Of a DNA stretch of 64,000 nucleotides, positions 1 through 8,464 are shown piece by piece. The notes under the pieces are model-generated. The model saw nothing but the letters and a program-made list of their open reading frames with translations, had not been told where the DNA came from and searched no databases. Within the stretch, counting starts at the first letter, position 1; each line of letters begins with the position of its first letter. The position numbers and the translations under genes are program-made. Source of the DNA: Nocardioides daedukensis (GTDB taxonomy: Bacteria; Actinomycetota; Actinomycetes; Propionibacteriales; Nocardioidaceae); assembly GCF_013408415.1 (NCBI RefSeq), contig NZ_JACCAA010000001.1, positions 1,860,001-1,924,000 of the forward strand. Direction: 5' to 3'.

Positions 1-24
1 GCGCATCAATTCTGGAATCCGCCG

Positions 25-813
25 CTATTTGCCTGTGGGTGAATTCCTCTGGAAGACCAATTCGAGCCCGATCAACGTCAACCACGCCGAATGCATGGTG
101 AAACAGCGGCATTCATCGAGCACCGCTTGGGTGAGGTGACCCGTGGCGACGACATTGACCTTCTGGTCGGGTTCGTTGAGTTCTGCAATCATTCGCTCGG
201 CCAGGCCGTCAACCATGCTGGCATAGCCGAACAGCATTCCCGATTGCAGTGCCTCGACGGTGTTCTTGGCGATCACGCCGCGCGGGCGCAGCAGCTCGAC
301 CTTGCGCAGCTGCGCACCACGACGCCCCAGCGCTTCCAGCGATATCTCCAAACCGGGAGCAATCGCACCGCCGACATATTCTCCGCGGCCGCTGATCACG
401 TCAAAGGTCGTCGCCGTGCCGAAATCGACAACGATGCTCGGGCCTTCGAACAAGGTGGCAGCAGCAAGCGCGTTGATGATCCGGTCCGCGCCGACTTCGC
501 GTGGATTGTCCATCAGGACCGGGACCCCGGTACGAATTCCCGGCTCGACGACCACTGAATGCAGATCGGCGAAATGGCCCGAAAGCATTTCACGCCATTC
601 ATGCAGCACTGCCGGAACGGTCGAGCAGACGGCGATCCCCGACAATCCCTCTTCGGCGATCACCTGGGAGAACAGTCCACGCACCAGCACCGCCCATTCG
701 TCGGCAGTACGTCGCTCATCGGTGGAGACCCGCCAGTGCTGGCTGACCTCGCCGTCACTCACCAGCCCGAGAACGGTGTGACTGTTGCCGATGTCGGCGG
801 CCAGCAAGGTCAT
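25..813 (-). CDS. coaX: type III pantothenate kinase
   Basis: Phosphorylates pantothenate, the first step of CoA synthesis, in the cytoplasm. The 262-residue product has the acetate-kinase/Hsp70-type fold motifs expected of CoaX: the DIGNS phosphate loop near residue 7, GADRI near 108-112 and DFGTATTFD near 130-138. Its ATG overlaps the nadC stop by four bases, so it is the last gene of the panC-panD-nadB-nadC-coaX operon, which supplies its substrate. Base composition is odd: 33 and 34 of 60 bases are G+C at 421-480 and 541-600, against 49 of 60 in nadC at 1261-1320. The assignment itself is secure. Confidence 0.96.
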   Translation of the reverse strand: MTLLAADIGNSHTVLGLVSDGEVSQHWRVSTDERRTADEWAVLVRGLFSQVIAEEGLSGIAVCSTVPAVLHEWREMLSGHFADLHSVVVEPGIRTGVPVLMDNPREVGADRIINALAAATLFEGPSIVVDFGTATTFDVISGRGEYVGGAIAPGLEISLEALGRRGAQLRKVELLRPRGVIAKNTVEALQSGMLFGYASMVDGLAERMIAELNEPDQKVNVVATGHLTQAVLDECRCFTMHSAWLTLIGLELVFQRNSPTGK

Positions 814-1724
814 GAGCGCAGGTCCATGCCGATGTCGAAGACCTTCGCCGAGTGGGTCAGCGCCCCGACGGCCAGGAAGTCCACCCCGGTCGCGCCATAT
901 TCCGCGGCGACGTCGAGGGTCAGCCCACCCGACGCCTCCAGGGTGGCCCGACCGGCGGTGATCGCGACGGCCTCACGCAGCGTGGTTGGCTCCATGTTGT
1001 CGAGCAGGATCGACTCGACGCCGATCTCCAGCAGTTCGCGCAGCTGCTCCAGCGAGTCGACCTCGACCTGAACCGGCACCGACGGGAACCGGGACCGGAT
1101 CAGCTCATAGGCCGGCACCACGCCTCCGGCGGCGATCACGTGGTTGTCCTTGACCAGTGCCATGTCGGAGAGCGAGTGGCGGTGGTTCACGCCCCCGCCG
1201 CAGCGCACGGCGTACTTCTCTAGGTCGCGCCAGCCCGGGATCGTCTTGCGGGTGTCCCGCACCCGCGCACCGGTGCCCTCCAGCGCGGTCACCCAGGCCG
1301 CCGTGGCGGTGGCGACCCCGGAGAGGTGACAGGCGAAGTTGAGGGCGGTCCGCTCCGCGCTGAGCAGGAGCGCGGTGGGTCCGGTGACGCTGAGGAGTAC
1401 GTCGCCCTGCTGCACCGTCTGCCCGTCGGCGATGGGGCGCCGGACGTCGATGTCGTTGCCGAGCACATAGCGGAAGACCAGCTCGGCGACGCCGAGTCCG
1501 GCCACCGTGCCGGGCTCACGGGCCACGAAGTCGGCGGTCTCGACCTGTTCGGCCGGGATCGTCGCCCAGCTCGTCACGTCGGCCTCGGGGAGGTCCTCGG
1601 CGAGGGCTGCGGCGACCGCCTTGTGCAGCGCCTTGGCGTCGAGCTCGGCCTCGCCGAACTCGGCGGCCAGGCCCGCAGGTACCTCGTCATAGGAGAGTGC
1701 GGCAATGCGGTCGATGGTGCTCAT
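810..1724 (-). CDS. nadC: nicotinate-nucleotide pyrophosphorylase (carboxylating)
   Basis: Converts quinolinate and PRPP to nicotinate mononucleotide in de novo NAD synthesis. The start is set at 1724, where ATG overlaps the nadB stop (ATGA); upstream in-frame codons lie inside nadB and give an arginine-rich non-family sequence. The 304-residue protein shows the quinolinate phosphoribosyltransferase signatures: ERTALNFACHLSG (124-136), DTRKTIPGWR (157-166), a CGGGVNHR stretch (175-182), KDNH (192-195) and LEASGG (262-267). Translational coupling to nadB and coaX on both sides is clear. Confidence 0.97.
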   Translation of the reverse strand: MSTIDRIAALSYDEVPAGLAAEFGEAELDAKALHKAVAAALAEDLPEADVTSWATIPAEQVETADFVAREPGTVAGLGVAELVFRYVLGNDIDVRRPIADGQTVQQGDVLLSVTGPTALLLSAERTALNFACHLSGVATATAAWVTALEGTGARVRDTRKTIPGWRDLEKYAVRCGGGVNHRHSLSDMALVKDNHVIAAGGVVPAYELIRSRFPSVPVQVEVDSLEQLRELLEIGVESILLDNMEPTTLREAVAITAGRATLEASGGLTLDVAAEYGATGVDFLAVGALTHSAKVFDIGMDLRS

Positions 1725-3454
1725 CGGGCGGCTCCCAGGACGGACGGGTCGGTGGCAGGGGATGCATCGAAGGAGACCTCGACGGTGCCGTCGACCAGGA
1801 CGGCGTCGAAGTGGCCGGCCATCTCCTGGTCGTCGCGGTCCGGGAAGTCCTCGCGCCAGTGCGAGCCGCGGGTCTCCCGCCGGCCCACTGCGGCACGGGC
1901 CAGGGCGATGGCGATGGTGACCAGGTTGGTGGTCTCCCACGCCTCGACACCTGCCCCGACCGCTGCCTTGGCATCCATCTCGGCATCAGCCTCCCCCGCG
2001 TTCGCGACGAGCAGCTCGGGGAGCTGGGCGAGCGCGGTGAGCAGGCCCTCCTCGGTCCGCAGCACGCCCACGAAGTCGGTCATCAGCGTCTGCATCGCGG
2101 TCCGCACGTCGGCGCGGGCCAGGGCTGCCGGCCGTTGATCGGTGACCGGGTCGGCCCAGGGCCGCAGCTCTTCGGGAAGCACCTCGGCGATCCGGCGCGA
2201 GAAGACCAGGCCCTCGAGCAGCGAGTTGGAGGCGAGCCGGTTGGCGCCGTGCACCCCGGAGCAGGCCACCTCGCCGGTGGCATAGAGGCCGGGCACGTCG
2301 CAGCGACCGGAGAGGTCGGTGGCCACGCCACCGGAAGCGAAGTGGTGGGCCGGCGCAACCGGGATCAGGTCATTGACCGGGTCCACGCCGTGCGAGCGGC
2401 AGACCGAGAGGATGGTCGGGAACCGCTTGGCCCAGAACTCCGCGCCGAGGTGGCGGGCGTCGAGCCACATGTGCGGCTTGCCGGTCTCGTGCATGCGGCG
2501 GGTGATCGCCTTGGCGACCACGTCGCGCGGTGCCAGGTCGGCGAGCTCGTGCTGGCCCTGCATGAAGCGGACGCCGTCGAAGTCGACCAGGAACGCTCCT
2601 TCGCCACGCACCGCCTCGGAGATCAGCGGCTGCTGGCCCCGGCGGTCCTGGCCCAGGTACATCACGGTCGGGTGGAACTGGACGAACTCCAGGTCACGCA
2701 GGGTGGCACCGGCGCGAATCGCCAGCGCCATCCCGTCACCGGTGGAGACGGCCGGGTTGGTCGACTGGGCGAAGACCTGGCCGATGCCGCCGCTGGCGAG
2801 CACCACGGCCCGGCAGTGCACCGCGCCGACGCCGTCGCGCTGGCCCTCGCCGATCACGTGCAGGGTCAGGCCCGCGACACCGCCGTCGGCGGCGAGCAGC
2901 AGGTCGATGGCCAGTGCGTGCTGGATGACCTCGATGCCCGCAGCGGCCTCGACGGCCGCGATCAGGGCGCGCTGGATCTCCGCTCCGGTGGCGTCGCCGC
3001 CGGCGTGCGCGATCCGGTCCCGGTGGTGCCCACCCTCCCGGGTCAGCGAGAGCTGACCGTCGTGGTGGTCGAAGTTGGTGCCGAGCGCGATCAGCTCACG
3101 TACGGCGTCCGGGCCCTCGGTGACGAGCTGCCGCACAGCGGCCAGGTCACAGGCGCCCGCGCCGGCGACGAGGGTGTCGCGCTCGTGCTGCTCGGGGGTG
3201 TCCCCCTCACCGAGGGCGGCAGCGATGCCGCCCTGCGCCCATTGCGTCGAGCCGGCGCTGAGCACGTCCTTGGTCACCAGCAGGACGGTCGAGCCGTCGT
3301 CCTCGGAGCGGGCGCGCAGGTTGGCGTGGATCCGGAGGGCGGCGGTGAGGCCGGCGATCCCGGATCCGACGACCACGACGTCCGAGCGGGTGGTCCAGCC
3401 GGGCTCGGGAGCGGTCAACCGCGCTGGGATCCCGTCCGGGCAGGAGGAGTTCAT
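1721..3454 (-). CDS. nadB: L-aspartate oxidase
   Basis: FAD enzyme that oxidises L-aspartate to iminoaspartate for quinolinate synthesis. The 577-residue product begins with a short leader, then the dinucleotide-binding VVVGSGIAGLTAAL near 26-39, and ends in the helical fumarate-reductase/succinate-dehydrogenase-type C-terminal domain. Length and order match the family. It is followed directly by nadC; nadA (quinolinate synthase) is not visible in the window, so it must be elsewhere. A 101-bp gap separates it from panD, so expression may come from panD read-through or from its own promoter in that gap. Confidence 0.96.
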   Translation of the reverse strand: MNSSCPDGIPARLTAPEPGWTTRSDVVVVGSGIAGLTAALRIHANLRARSEDDGSTVLLVTKDVLSAGSTQWAQGGIAAALGEGDTPEQHERDTLVAGAGACDLAAVRQLVTEGPDAVRELIALGTNFDHHDGQLSLTREGGHHRDRIAHAGGDATGAEIQRALIAAVEAAAGIEVIQHALAIDLLLAADGGVAGLTLHVIGEGQRDGVGAVHCRAVVLASGGIGQVFAQSTNPAVSTGDGMALAIRAGATLRDLEFVQFHPTVMYLGQDRRGQQPLISEAVRGEGAFLVDFDGVRFMQGQHELADLAPRDVVAKAITRRMHETGKPHMWLDARHLGAEFWAKRFPTILSVCRSHGVDPVNDLIPVAPAHHFASGGVATDLSGRCDVPGLYATGEVACSGVHGANRLASNSLLEGLVFSRRIAEVLPEELRPWADPVTDQRPAALARADVRTAMQTLMTDFVGVLRTEEGLLTALAQLPELLVANAGEADAEMDAKAAVGAGVEAWETTNLVTIAIALARAAVGRRETRGSHWREDFPDRDDQEMAGHFDAVLVDGTVEVSFDASPATDPSVLGAAR

Positions 3455-3555
3455 CGGTGCAGACTAGTGGGTGCGCCGAGAAGGTTCCCGGAGGTGGCCC
3501 GGGCTCGAGCGGCCTGCATCGCAGCGTGGGATCCGACGAGCATCGCGGTGTCCAC

Positions 3556-3975
3556 TCAGCGATTCGCGGTCACGTCACCGCGCAGCAGCCCCGAACCCTC
3601 GGGCGCCTCGGCCGGGTCGAAGCCGGTGGCCAGGACCTTGTTGTCGCCGTCGACGAAGACCACCGCCGGCTTGTACTCCTTGGCCTCGGCGGTGTCCATC
3701 TGGCCATAGCCGATCAGGATCACCATGTCACCGGGGTGGACCAGTCGGGCCGCGGCACCGTTGATGCCGATGACGCCCGAGCCGCGCTCGCCGGCAATCG
3801 TGTAGGTCTCGAGCCGGGCGCCGTTGGTGACGTCCACGATGTGCACGAGCTCACCGGAGAGAAGGTCGGCTGCGTCGAGGAGGTCCTCATCGACCGTCAC
3901 CGATCCCACGTAGTGGAGGTCCGCCTGCGTCACGGTGGCGCGGTGGATCTTGGACTTCATCATGGTGCGCAGCAT
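3556..3975 (-). CDS. panD: aspartate 1-decarboxylase precursor
   Basis: Makes beta-alanine from L-aspartate using a pyruvoyl group formed by self-cleavage. The start at 3975 gives the canonical N-terminus ([12 protein letters not shown]) and places the Gly24-Ser25 processing site exactly where the family has it (HYVGS). The product is 139 residues, slightly longer than typical because of a short C-terminal tail. Its ATG shares one base with the panC stop (TGATG), so PanC and PanD, which need each other's products for pantothenate, are translationally coupled. The longer open frame upstream lies within panC and is not real. Confidence 0.97.
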   Translation of the reverse strand: MLRTMMKSKIHRATVTQADLHYVGSVTVDEDLLDAADLLSGELVHIVDVTNGARLETYTIAGERGSGVIGINGAAARLVHPGDMVILIGYGQMDTAEAKEYKPAVVFVDGDNKVLATGFDPAEAPEGSGLLRGDVTANR

Positions 3976-4934
3976 CAGCTGTCTCCCTTTGTTGTCGCCG
4001 ACGAGTCGACGTTCTCTGAGGTGGAGTTCGTGGGTGAGGCGACGGTCGTCGCCGGGACGGGGCCCAGGTGGATGGGCATGTTGTCGATCAACCGGGTGTC
4101 CCCGAGCCGGCCGGCGATCAGGATCCGGCCCTCGCCCTCGGCGGGCGCAGGACCGAGGTCGACGTCGGTGATGACCAGGTAGTCGAGGTCGATGCCGTCG
4201 GAGGCACGCAGCTCGGCACGGGCGGCCGCCAGCGCCGAGTCGACGCCGTACGGCGCGTCCTCGATCGCCCGGCACAGCGTGCGCGACAGCGCGATCGCCT
4301 GGTGTCGCTGCAGGGGGTCGAGGAAGCGGTTGCGCGAGCTCATCGCGAGCCCGTCGGACTCACGGACGGTCTCGGCTCCGACCACGTCGACGCCCAGGCA
4401 GAGGTCCGCGACCATCTGTCGGATCACGACGAGCTGCTGGTAGTCCTTCTGGCCGAAGACCGCCACGTCGGGTCGCACCAGGCCGAAGAGCTTGGCCACC
4501 ACGATGGCGACGCCGGCGAAGTGGGTCGGTCGCGCCTCCCCCTCGAGGATCGTGGCCACCGGACCCGGGTCCACGGTGACCCGGGGCAGCGCAACCGCGC
4601 TGCCGGGGGTCGGCGTACCGGGATAGACCTCGTCGGCGGCCGGTGCGAAGACGATGTCCACACCGTGCGCGGCGCACACCTCCATGTCCGCATCCAAGGT
4701 GCGCGGATAGCGGTCGAGGTCCTCCCCCGGCGCGAACTGGAGCGGGTTGACGAAGATGGACACCACCACCGGGCCGTCGCCGACCTCGGTACGGGCGCGG
4801 TCCATCAGCGAGGCGTGGCCGTCGTGCAGGGCGCCCATCGTGGGCACGAAGCCGACCTTGCGACCCTCGCGCCGAGGACCGGCGAGCAGCTCCGTGAGTT
4901 CGGCACGGGTGCTGGCCAGGACAGGGGTACCCAT
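3975..4934 (-). CDS. panC: pantothenate synthetase (pantoate--beta-alanine ligase)
   Basis: ATP-dependent ligase joining pantoate and beta-alanine. The 319-residue protein carries the nucleotidyltransferase HIGH-like motif [10 protein letters not shown] (31-40), the FVNPLQF segment, FGQKDYQQL in the middle and MSSRN near residue 200, the KMSKS equivalent. It starts with a TGATG overlap on the preceding DUF2520 gene and ends in the same way on panD. The C-terminal 20 residues are polar and probably disordered. Confidence 0.97.
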   Translation of the reverse strand: MGTPVLASTRAELTELLAGPRREGRKVGFVPTMGALHDGHASLMDRARTEVGDGPVVVSIFVNPLQFAPGEDLDRYPRTLDADMEVCAAHGVDIVFAPAADEVYPGTPTPGSAVALPRVTVDPGPVATILEGEARPTHFAGVAIVVAKLFGLVRPDVAVFGQKDYQQLVVIRQMVADLCLGVDVVGAETVRESDGLAMSSRNRFLDPLQRHQAIALSRTLCRAIEDAPYGVDSALAAARAELRASDGIDLDYLVITDVDLGPAPAEGEGRILIAGRLGDTRLIDNMPIHLGPVPATTVASPTNSTSENVDSSATTKGDS

Positions 4935-5863
4935 CAGTGGTCGACCTCGGTGTCGCTCGGGGCAGGGATCACGTAGGGAGCCGGCTCGGCGTCCTCGAGC
5001 AGGCGAGCGATCTTGAGCGCGCGGATCGGCAGCAGGCGCCCGTCGGACGTGGCGCGCGACAGCGTGGCCCGGGCCATCGCGATGTAGGAGGCCAGGGTCT
5101 GCGGGGCGTTGGCGGTGAGGTCGTCCAGGTGGGCGGCGACCGTCTGCGCGTCACCGCGCACGATCGGGCCGGTCAGCGCGGCATCGCCCTGGGCCAGGGC
5201 GTTGTCGAGGGCGGCCTCGAGCAGCGGCCGCAACGTGTCGGCAGGGTTGTCCCCACCGGCAGCCGAGAGCATCTCCATCGCCTCGGTGACCAGGGTGACC
5301 AAGTGGTTCGCGCCGTGCGCGAGGCCTGCGTGGTAGAGCGTGCGCCGGTCCTCGGGCACCCACATCGGGCGACCACCCAGGTCGGCGACCAGCCCTTCGG
5401 TGAAGGCGCGGTCCGGCTCGGTGGCGGTGACGCCGAAGACGATGCCAGCCAGGCGCGGCAGGTCGAGGTCGGTGCCGGTGAAGGTCATCGCGGGGTGCAT
5501 CGCGACCGGTCGGGCACCGGCGGCAGCGGCCGCGGCGAGCACCTCGAGGCCGTGCCGGCCGGAGGTGTGCACGACGTACTGGCCCTCGTGCAGGGAACCG
5601 CTGGCGGCGAGAACGCCGACCACGTTGGCCAGCATGTCGTCGGGAACGGTCAGCAGGAGTACGTCGCACGCGCGGGCGACGGCGCTCGGCTTGGCGATGT
5701 TGACGTTCGGCAAGAGCGCTTCGATGCGATCGCGGGATGCGTCCGACTCACCGGCGACGGCGACGATCTCGTGGCCGGCACTGCGGAGCGCCGAGGCCAG
5801 GACGGCGCCGACGCGGCCGGCACCGACGACGCCGATGCGCGCGCGGTTCAGGGGTCCAGTCAT
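4934..5863 (-). CDS. Rossmann-like / DUF2520 oxidoreductase family protein
   Basis: First gene of the pantothenate-NAD operon. The 309-residue protein starts with an NAD(P)-binding GVVGAGRVG motif near residue 12, followed by a DUF2520-type helical C-terminal half. The fold resembles 6-phosphogluconate dehydrogenase and ketopantoate reductase. Its fixed position ahead of panC in actinobacteria suggests a role in pantoate supply or a related reduction, but that is inference; no substrate residues can be assigned from sequence alone. The ATG at 5863 is clear. A 20-bp palindrome lies 34 bp upstream at 5897-5916. Confidence 0.85.
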   Translation of the reverse strand: MTGPLNRARIGVVGAGRVGAVLASALRSAGHEIVAVAGESDASRDRIEALLPNVNIAKPSAVARACDVLLLTVPDDMLANVVGVLAASGSLHEGQYVVHTSGRHGLEVLAAAAAAGARPVAMHPAMTFTGTDLDLPRLAGIVFGVTATEPDRAFTEGLVADLGGRPMWVPEDRRTLYHAGLAHGANHLVTLVTEAMEMLSAAGGDNPADTLRPLLEAALDNALAQGDAALTGPIVRGDAQTVAAHLDDLTANAPQTLASYIAMARATLSRATSDGRLLPIRALKIARLLEDAEPAPYVIPAPSDTEVDH

Positions 5864-5896
5864 GCTGCAAGCCTTTCGTTCCAGTCCCGCCGATGT

Positions 5897-5916
5897 CCGA
5901 CTCGATGTCGAGTCGG
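5897..5916. promoter_or_regulatory. palindrome upstream of the pantothenate-NAD operon
   Basis: CCGACTCGA and TCGAGTCGG are perfect inverted repeats separated by two bases, in the 183-bp divergent gap between the DUF2520 gene (start 5863) and the MidA-like gene (start 6047). Size and position fit a dimeric repressor operator; the regulator is unknown. Confidence 0.4.
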
Positions 5917-6046
5917 CCGGTGTGGGTACCAGACGGTGTGCCTTCAGGTTCGCGTCAACGGTACGCCTGCCCCGCCGGGCAGGGAACCGGGGTGCTCGGT
6001 GGCCTCGGTCACAGGGCCGCCGAGCCGGCGGCGTACTCTCCCGGGC

Positions 6047-6793
6047 ATGGGTTCGACCAGTCTCGGCATGCCGGCGTTGCCGCCGCGCACTGCCCAGCCC
6101 ACGTGGAAGCAGGCGTGGGACTCAGCGCTCTACGGCCAGTCCGGCTATCTGCGGCACCACCCGGTCTCGCTGATCAGGGATCGTGACGAGCTCGTCGACT
6201 TCCTGGTGCCGAGGCTGTCCGGTCACGAGCACGCGGTGCTGCTGGGCGCTGCCGGGGTGCTGGCTCCGCAGCTGAGCAACCTGCTGCCCGGGGTCTCCCT
6301 GCGCCCCGACGTGCCGACCGGCTTCACTGGCATCGTCGTCGCCGTCGACTGGCTCTCCCACGTCCCGGCACATGTCGTCCAGGCCGATGACGACGACCGG
6401 GCCCGGGTCGTGCACGTCGACCCGATCTCCGGTCAGGAGTCCCTCGGGCTGGTGCTCGACGACCCCGGCGTCCCGCCCACGCTCAAGGAATGGCTCGACC
6501 GGCACTGGCCGCTGGCCGGCGACTTCGCGCGTGCCGAGGTGGGCACCACCCGCGAGGCGGCCTGGCGCGACGTGCTGCGTTGCCTGGCCTCGGGTGAGGC
6601 GATCGCGATCGAGCACAACCACCTGGCCTCGGCCCGTCCCCTCACCGGCACCCTGCGCGCCGCCGGTGGCCCGACGATTCCCGACGGCACCCGCGACCTG
6701 TTCGCCGACGTTGCCCTCGACGCGCTCGCCGACGCCTGCGAGGCGACGCTCTTCGTGGAGGACGGACCGGCCCGCATCGAGAGCCGCAAGTGA
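6047..6793 (+). CDS. divergent MidA/NDUFAF7-like (DUF185) protein
   Basis: The 248-residue protein has the layout of actinobacterial MidA-family SAM-dependent methyltransferases: WKQAWDSALYGQSGYL at residues 18-33 resembles the W-x-ALYGPxGFY start, VVAVDWLSHVPAHVV resembles the ANEWLDNxPVD segment, and the C-terminal half has AEVGTTREAAW, GTLRAAGG and a final DVALDALADAC. The glycine-rich SAM motif, usually DVGxGxGxL, is reduced to LLGAAGVL, so catalysis is doubtful. The start at 6047 is the first in-frame ATG outside the divergent promoter region. It overlaps the next gene by four bases (GTGA). Confidence 0.6.
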   Translation: MGSTSLGMPALPPRTAQPTWKQAWDSALYGQSGYLRHHPVSLIRDRDELVDFLVPRLSGHEHAVLLGAAGVLAPQLSNLLPGVSLRPDVPTGFTGIVVAVDWLSHVPAHVVQADDDDRARVVHVDPISGQESLGLVLDDPGVPPTLKEWLDRHWPLAGDFARAEVGTTREAAWRDVLRCLASGEAIAIEHNHLASARPLTGTLRAAGGPTIPDGTRDLFADVALDALADACEATLFVEDGPARIESRK

Positions 6794-7467
6794 GGACCGT
6801 TGCCGTGCTGCTCGCGGGCGGCGTCGGCTCACGGGTCGGTGCCGGTCTGCCCAAGCAGCTCCTCGAGGTCGCCGGAAAGCCGCTGCTGGCCCACTGCCTG
6901 GCCACCTTCGACGCGCACCCGGGGATCGACGAGATCGTCGTGATGATGGTGCCGACGCACCTCGAGGCCGCCCGAGAGCTGGCCGCACCGCACGCCAAGG
7001 TCACCGCGGTGCTGCCCGGCGCGGAGTCCCGGGACGCGACCACCCGAGCGGCACTGGCCGCGCTGGGTGACGACGTACTCGTCCTCCTGCACGATGCCGC
7101 CCGACCGCTCCTCGACGCCGCGACGATCACCGCCTGCCTCAGCGCCCTGGCGGACCACGACGCGGTCACCGTTGCCATCGCCTCGGCCGACACCGTGATC
7201 ACCACCGCCGCCGACGGGTCGATGGACCAGACCCCGGATCGCGCCGGCCTTCGCCGGTTGCAGACGCCGCAGGGCTTCCGGGCGCCGGTGATCCGTCGGG
7301 CGCACGAGCTGGCCCTCGCCGACCCGCGGTTCGTGCCCACCGACGACGCCACCGTCGTACGCCGCTACCTGCCCGAGGTCACGGTCGCGGTCGTCGAGGG
7401 CAGTGAGCGCAACCTCAAGGTCACCACTGCGCTCGACCTGGTGATCGCCGAGCAGCTGCTGCGCTGA
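6790..7467 (+). CDS. IspD/TarI-family cytidylyltransferase
   Basis: Transfers CMP from CTP to a sugar- or polyol-phosphate. The 225-residue product starts with GTG overlapping the previous stop and shows LLAGGVGSRVGAGLPKQ, HDAARP, RLQTPQGF, TDDATVV and a final NLKVTTALDL. All are shared by IspD (methylerythritol phosphate pathway) and TarI (CDP-ribitol). The PDRAGLRR-QTPQGF segment, the RYLPEV block and the KVTTALDL end look nearer to TarI-like proteins, and ispF, the usual partner of ispD, is not adjacent. I therefore leave the symbol blank. Either product is plausible. Confidence 0.85.
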   Translation: MRTVAVLLAGGVGSRVGAGLPKQLLEVAGKPLLAHCLATFDAHPGIDEIVVMMVPTHLEAARELAAPHAKVTAVLPGAESRDATTRAALAALGDDVLVLLHDAARPLLDAATITACLSALADHDAVTVAIASADTVITTAADGSMDQTPDRAGLRRLQTPQGFRAPVIRRAHELALADPRFVPTDDATVVRRYLPEVTVAVVEGSERNLKVTTALDLVIAEQLLR

Positions 7468-7471
7468 CCGC

Positions 7472-7530
7472 GCGGAGCCCTGCGTTGGGGCCCTGCGCGA
7501 ATCCCGGTGCGGAGCCCTGCGTCGGGGCTC
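7472..7530. terminator. convergent terminator with a 20-bp direct repeat
   Basis: GCGGAGCCCTGCGTTGGGGC at 7472-7491 recurs with one change at 7509-7528. The second copy folds as GAGCCC-7 nt-GGGCTC (7512-7530) and overlaps the stop of the osmoprotectant-binding protein. It lies between two convergent genes and probably stops transcription both ways, although there is no T tract. Confidence 0.5.
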
Positions 7531-8464
7531 AGAGCAGGTCGTTGTCCTCGAGATAGTTGCGCGCCACGTCGGCCGCCTTGACCCGCTCGACCGAGACCTG
7601 GCGGTTCAGTTCGACGAGGTCCTCGGTGGTGAGCACCTCCATCAGCGCGTTGAGGATGTCGGCGACGTCGGGGTGGTCGGCGAGGAACTTCTTGCTGACG
7701 GCGGGGACCAGGTTCTGCACCGGCTGGATCGCGAGGTCGTCCTCGAGCAGGACCAGGCCCTGCTCCTCGAGGGTGCCGTCGCTGGTGCTGGTCAGGCCGA
7801 GCTGGGACTCACCGTCGAGGACCGACTTGTACGTCGCGTCCGTGGCGAACCCGGTGGTGAGCACCTTGGAGATCTTGATGCCGTAGTCGTCCTCGAGGCC
7901 CTTGGCGCAGTCGGCACGAGGTGCGCAGTCGGGGTGCGCGGCCAGCACGACGGACTTGCCCTTGAGGTCGGAGAGCTTCTCTAGCTCGAGCTTGTCCGCA
8001 TAGTCCTTGCTGACGAAGAACGCGTTCGCGTCGGTGGCCTGCGCCGGCTCGAGCAGGCTGACTCCGGCCTTGTCCAGCAGCGGCTCGGCGGCCTTCAGCG
8101 TCTCGTCGAGGTCGGCCGTGGTGACCCGCTCCGCGTCCGCACCGTTCTGCGTGGTGTTGAGGAAGTCGACCAGTCCGCCGACATATTCGGGGACGACGTC
8201 GACGTCGTCGGGCATCTGCTGCATGTAGAGGTCCCGGGTCGCGACCAGCTTGGTGTCGACCTCGTAGTCGCCCTTCTCGAGCAGCATCCGATAGAGGTTC
8301 GACAGGACCGTCGCGCTGTCGAAGTTCTGCCCGGAGAGCACGATCGTGCCCTTGGAGCCGTCGCCGCTCGAGTCGTCGTTGCCGAGGTCGTCACCGGCGC
8401 AGGCCGTGACCCCCGCCAGGGAGAGCGTCAGTGTTGCCGCCGTCAGGATCCGTCGTAGTCGCAT
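7529..8464 (-). CDS. osmoprotectant (glycine betaine/choline-type) ABC transporter substrate-binding lipoprotein
   Basis: Extracellular solute-binding protein of the QAT/OpuC family. From the ATG at 8464 it has a basic start (MRLRR), a hydrophobic core and a lipobox ending VTAC, so it should be lipid-anchored outside the membrane. The mature part (IVLSGQNFDSATVLSNLYRMLL, cut here to its family features) shows the typical GSKNFTEQ-like opening, PEYVGGL and the TDA/ELGLT pattern of ProX/OpuCC proteins. It follows two permease genes and overlaps the second by 74 bp. The longer frame (start 8500) lies inside that permease gene. Confidence 0.88.
   Translation of the reverse strand: MRLRRILTAATLTLSLAGVTACAGDDLGNDDSSGDGSKGTIVLSGQNFDSATVLSNLYRMLLEKGDYEVDTKLVATRDLYMQQMPDDVDVVPEYVGGLVDFLNTTQNGADAERVTTADLDETLKAAEPLLDKAGVSLLEPAQATDANAFFVSKDYADKLELEKLSDLKGKSVVLAAHPDCAPRADCAKGLEDDYGIKISKVLTTGFATDATYKSVLDGESQLGLTSTSDGTLEEQGLVLLEDDLAIQPVQNLVPAVSKKFLADHPDVADILNALMEVLTTEDLVELNRQVSVERVKAADVARNYLEDNDLL

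Noticed and set aside
1-24. Partial gene at the left edge
   Set aside because: Only 24 bases remain after the coaX stop, too little to call.
810-1940. Longer nadC frame starting at 1940
   Set aside because: The extra 72 residues lie in nadB and are arginine/proline-rich shadow sequence; ATGA at 1724 is the real junction.
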